Shown in pieces: positions 5,970 to 8,477 of a DNA stretch of 8,477 bases (position 1 is the first letter of the stretch; the number at the start of each line of letters is the position of its first letter). A program made the translations under genes and the position numbers. The DNA lies in assembly GCA_944388615.1 (NCBI GenBank), contig CALXJL010000067.1, forward strand, positions 1 through 8,477. The letters are read 5' to 3'. The DNA is from an uncultured Clostridia bacterium (lineage in GTDB: Bacteria; Bacillota; Clostridia; TANB77; CAG-508). The notes beneath the pieces are model-generated. The model saw only the letters and a list, made by a program, of their open reading frames with translations. It was not told the DNA's origin and ran no database searches.

Positions 5970-8243
5970 TCACTCCTTTATTGCCATATCATGTACAATT
6001 ATGTTTTTAGTGTTTACATATAGTTCATTTTTAGGAATATTTATATTAAATTCTGTTTTAAAGTTTTCTATATAGCTATATTTGCTAAAGTCTATTAACC
6101 CTTTTTGCTTCACATCCATTCCTATAGGAAGTGTATTATTTTTATTATCATAATAAATTATATTTGTATAAAAAATAATATTCATTCCTTTATTTATATG
6201 AAATCTATATAGATGTATAGTTTCATCATCTGATTTAAGTAATTCTTCTATTTCCTTATATGGATCTATACTACATATTTCTATATTGAATTTATTTAAT
6301 GCAACATTTCTAGATAAATATAATGATATATCAAGAAATGATTCAATCTTTTTATATGCTTTTTTTAATATATCCATGTATTTTTTTATGTTTTCTATAT
6401 ACTCAAAAAATTCTGTATTTTTTTTAATTTTCAATATTTCAAATTTATCTCTTTCAATTTCTCTATGTTTTACATTATTAAGTCTTTTTATTTTTGTCTG
6501 ATCCTGAACGATTGCTCCAAATATATCGAATGCTTTATACTGATATTCTTCTTGTCTTTCCATAAATTCATTTTTTAAATTTTCAAATTCTTTTTTTGCC
6601 TCTTCTTCATTACAATCTGTTTCATTATTTATGTAATTCACACATTTGCTAACATATTGTAATGCAAATATTGCATCACATTCGTTTTTGGTAAACTTTT
6701 CCCTTTGTAATTTATCTAGCATTTTTCCTAATTCTTCTATATCGTCTTCATAATCAAATGACTTTTTTATAATTGGTTTTTTTTCAATTTCTTCAAAAAT
6801 TGCTTCTGTTAAAACTTGTTCACTATCTTTACTAGTATATCTCATAAATTCAAAAAAACTTTTTTGATGTTCTTCTATTTCTTCTATATACTTAGTCGCA
6901 TTTTCGATCTTTTTTTCCATTAGTTTAATTGTATTTTTAATAGCTTTAATATCTAATTCTATGTTTTTTATTTTTTTTTCATAATCATCAACTTTGTGAC
7001 ATAAAACTATCAAATTTTCTATTGTATAACTTGTATCACTTACATCCTCTGTATTCTCTTGTACTTTTTCCTTTTTATCATCTAACTTGTTTTCTACTTT
7101 TGGCTCTATATAGCTGTTTTTATTTCTTTTAAAGAAAAATTTAACTTTTCCAAAAAAACTTTTTTTACATTCTAGAAAAGATGCTATTTGTTTTTGTCTA
7201 TACATATATAAATTGTTTTGCTTTTCTGATTTTTGTTTTAAAAGATTTAATTCTTTGCTTATTTTTTTTATTTTATTTTTTTGTTCATTAATATAATCTA
7301 ATTTATACATTATTTCTTTTTTTAAAAATTGAGCTAAATCTGTATATGTTATTACCTCATTATTTAATGTGAATTGAAAATTTCCAAACTTATCGATTTT
7401 AGGAATGAAAGTATACTGATGAGGTAAATCTGTTTCTAAGATAAATAACGCTTTAATTAAATTATAAAATTCGTTTGCTTGTTTTTTATTTTCTAATTTT
7501 ATTTTATACACACTAGATATTTTTTCATATACTTTCGTATTTCCTAGAATTTGAATAGATAATTCATCATTATAATTATATACTTCATATATAGATGGCC
7601 AATCTCTTGTAAATAACCATATATAATTTTCTAAATCTGTTATTTGAGTATTTGTTAATAATTCCTCTGAATATTCCATATGACTTATTGGGATATATAT
7701 CTTTATATCTTCATTATTTTTTTCTGCTTCTATCTGTTTTTTTATTAAATAAAATAAAGCAGCATTTTCATATTCTTTTTCAGGTACCAACATAAAATAT
7801 TTATCTGCAAAATCTGAATAATACACCTGCCACAAATAATTATCAGTATATTTTACTTCATACGGAATATCTTTTGCTGCTTTGTCCTGAAATTCTTCTA
7901 GTTCTTTTATTTTATTAATATTTAAATTTTTAAGCATGTTTAAAAAAACAGAATAATTTCGTATATATTCTTCATTATCAGATTCTAAATATGTAAATAT
8001 AGGTGTTGCTAATTTATATTTTTCATTTAAATCCTCATCTCTATTTGATGGGGCTACCAAAATTTGTATATCTCTTACTGGAACATATTCATATACTTTG
8101 TATTTTCTTTCATCATAACCTTTTAATGGTCTAAAATTCAATGGCTCAAACTCATATAAAAATTTAGGAATATTATTTAAATCCAGACCTATATATTTTA
8201 ATTTATCTTCAATAGTTTCCTTAACATCATTTGTTTCTGACAT
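5970..8243 (-). CDS. Large coiled-coil protein of unknown function
   Basis: I do not recognise this 757-residue protein. Residues about 40-300 look like a mixed alpha/beta region rich in aromatic and acidic residues (KVYEYVPVRDIQILVAP, KIYIPISHMEYSEELL, WLFTRDWPSIYEVYNY). From about 305 to 640 it is mainly helical with coiled-coil-like charged stretches (about 308-358, 411-465, 545-635). Two patches share KSFF: CKKSFFGKVKFFFKR at 359-373 and HQKSFFEFMRY at 459-469. The first is basic and aromatic and could bind a membrane or nucleic acid. The last 100 residues return to beta-rich sequence (MNIIFYTNIIYYDN, LYVNTKNIIVHDMAIKE). There is no signal peptide, transmembrane helix, Walker motif or nuclease motif, so it is probably cytoplasmic and structural or scaffolding. 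The ATG (8241-8243) follows AAGGAG by 9 bases. It is first in the transcription unit and is followed at once by the DUF4116 gene. Confidence 0.88.
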   Translation of the reverse strand: MSETNDVKETIEDKLKYIGLDLNNIPKFLYEFEPLNFRPLKGYDERKYKVYEYVPVRDIQILVAPSNRDEDLNEKYKLATPIFTYLESDNEEYIRNYSVFLNMLKNLNINKIKELEEFQDKAAKDIPYEVKYTDNYLWQVYYSDFADKYFMLVPEKEYENAALFYLIKKQIEAEKNNEDIKIYIPISHMEYSEELLTNTQITDLENYIWLFTRDWPSIYEVYNYNDELSIQILGNTKVYEKISSVYKIKLENKKQANEFYNLIKALFILETDLPHQYTFIPKIDKFGNFQFTLNNEVITYTDLAQFLKKEIMYKLDYINEQKNKIKKISKELNLLKQKSEKQNNLYMYRQKQIASFLECKKSFFGKVKFFFKRNKNSYIEPKVENKLDDKKEKVQENTEDVSDTSYTIENLIVLCHKVDDYEKKIKNIELDIKAIKNTIKLMEKKIENATKYIEEIEEHQKSFFEFMRYTSKDSEQVLTEAIFEEIEKKPIIKKSFDYEDDIEELGKMLDKLQREKFTKNECDAIFALQYVSKCVNYINNETDCNEEEAKKEFENLKNEFMERQEEYQYKAFDIFGAIVQDQTKIKRLNNVKHREIERDKFEILKIKKNTEFFEYIENIKKYMDILKKAYKKIESFLDISLYLSRNVALNKFNIEICSIDPYKEIEELLKSDDETIHLYRFHINKGMNIIFYTNIIYYDNKNNTLPIGMDVKQKGLIDFSKYSYIENFKTEFNINIPKNELYVNTKNIIVHDMAIKE
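5973..5979 (-). promoter_or_regulatory. Ribosome binding site deciding the TTG start of the DUF4116 gene
   Basis: AAAGGAG lies 8 bases before the TTG at 5962-5964 and within the last codons of the upstream gene. The alternative GTG at 5971-5973 shares a base with this site, which leaves no room for initiation there. Confidence 0.65.
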
Positions 8244-8269
8244 TTTTTTATCTCCTTTTTACGAATAAC

Positions 8270-8278
8270 ACTATATCA
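8270..8278 (-). promoter_or_regulatory. Probable extended -10 promoter for the operon
   Basis: On the minus strand TGATATAGT gives TATAGT (8270-8275), one mismatch from TATAAT, preceded by the TGn extension (8276-8278). The -35 at a 17-base spacing (TAGATT) is poor, as is common with extended -10 promoters. It lies 27 bases upstream of the ATG of the 757-residue gene and after the ppdK terminator, the expected place. AT-rich sequence makes chance matches common, hence modest confidence. Confidence 0.45.
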
Positions 8279-8324
8279 CAAAAGAATATAAAAATCTATA
8301 TTTTTACATATAAAATTTTAATAC

Positions 8325-8374
8325 AAAAAACATACTTTTTGGAAATATTTTATTTTCAAAAGTATGTTTTTTTT
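8325..8374 (-). terminator. Intrinsic terminator after ppdK
   Basis: A perfect 15-base inverted repeat (8325-8339 and 8358-8372; core CATACTTTT / AAAAGTATG). It extends inward past a bulged T by GGAAA pairing with TTTTC, leaving a loop of about 7 bases. On the minus strand it ends in six T, 10 bases after the ppdK stop. On the plus strand it ends in eight T, so it could act in both directions. Confidence 0.85.
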
Positions 8375-8383
8375 GTTATATTA

Positions 8384-8477
8384 TTATTTTATTGCTGCTT
8401 GTGCTGCTGCAAGTTTTGCAATTGGTACTCTAAATGGTGAACAAGATACATAAGTTAAACCTACTTTATGGCAAAAT
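8384..8477 (-). CDS. ppdK: Pyruvate, phosphate dikinase, C-terminal end only
   Basis: Only the last 30 codons and the TAA (8384-8386) are in the window; the gene runs off the right edge. The peptide contains VGLTYVSCSPFRVPIAKLAA and ends AQAAIK. This is the highly conserved end of pyruvate, phosphate dikinase, including the YVSCSPFRVP motif with the catalytic Cys that protonates the enolate in the PEP/pyruvate-binding C-terminal domain. The enzyme interconverts pyruvate, ATP and phosphate with PEP, AMP and pyrophosphate, and is common in Clostridia, where it serves glycolysis or gluconeogenesis. It is followed by a strong terminator, so it appears to be a separate transcription unit from the genes to the left. 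Confidence 0.93.
   Translation of the reverse strand, partial: FCHKVGLTYVSCSPFRVPIAKLAAAQAAIK

Noticed and set aside
5971..5973. GTG start giving a 161-residue DUF4116 protein that overlaps the upstream stop
   Set aside because: The only good ribosome site (5973-5979) touches this GTG, leaving no spacing; the TTG at 5962-5964 is correctly placed.
8231..8440. Plus-strand open frame of 69 codons across the intergenic region
   Set aside because: It runs through the terminator hairpin and the conserved ppdK end, so it is not a gene.

Overview
The window is a very AT-rich stretch (by eye clearly under 30% GC) in which every supported gene lies on the minus strand. Codon choice, strong GGAGG-type ribosome sites, TTG starts, TGA used as a stop, an lspA-rluD pair (as in Bacillus, where ylyB follows lspA) and a pyruvate phosphate dikinase tail all point to a low-GC Bacillota chromosome, most likely an uncultured, gut-type member of the Clostridia. 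Nothing indicates a phage, transposon, CRISPR array or defence island, with the possible exception of the truncated winged-helix gene at the left edge.

Reading in the direction of transcription (right to left): the last 30 codons of ppdK (8384-8477) end at an intrinsic terminator (8325-8374). A promoter with an extended -10 (8270-8278) then appears to start a new transcription unit. It begins with a 757-residue cytoplasmic coiled-coil protein of unknown function (5970-8243). Next comes a small protein made almost wholly of 25-residue DUF4116-type repeats (5488-5964), whose Shine-Dalgarno lies inside the end of the first gene. A GT-C-like polytopic membrane protein follows (3733-5451).

After a 55-base gap holding an imperfect hairpin come lspA (lipoprotein signal peptidase), an RluD-type pseudouridine synthase with a TTG start coupled to the lspA stop, and an RluB-type pseudouridine synthase. 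The RluB gene carries a one-base frameshift at codon 14, so only its last 169 codons form an uninterrupted frame with a usable start. A three-S1-domain RNA-binding protein follows (656-1462), and then the first 210 codons of a putative winged-helix protein (1-631), cut by the window edge.

The spacing (gaps of 2 to 55 bases, no internal terminator with a T run) suggests one long operon. Its right half is envelope or unknown function. Its left half is lipoprotein processing plus rRNA modification and RNA binding. The parts most worth a second look are the rluB frameshift, the unrecognised 757-residue protein with its repeat-protein partner, and the hairpin before lspA. I do not see a clear new biological system; the 757-residue/DUF4116 pair is the only real candidate.
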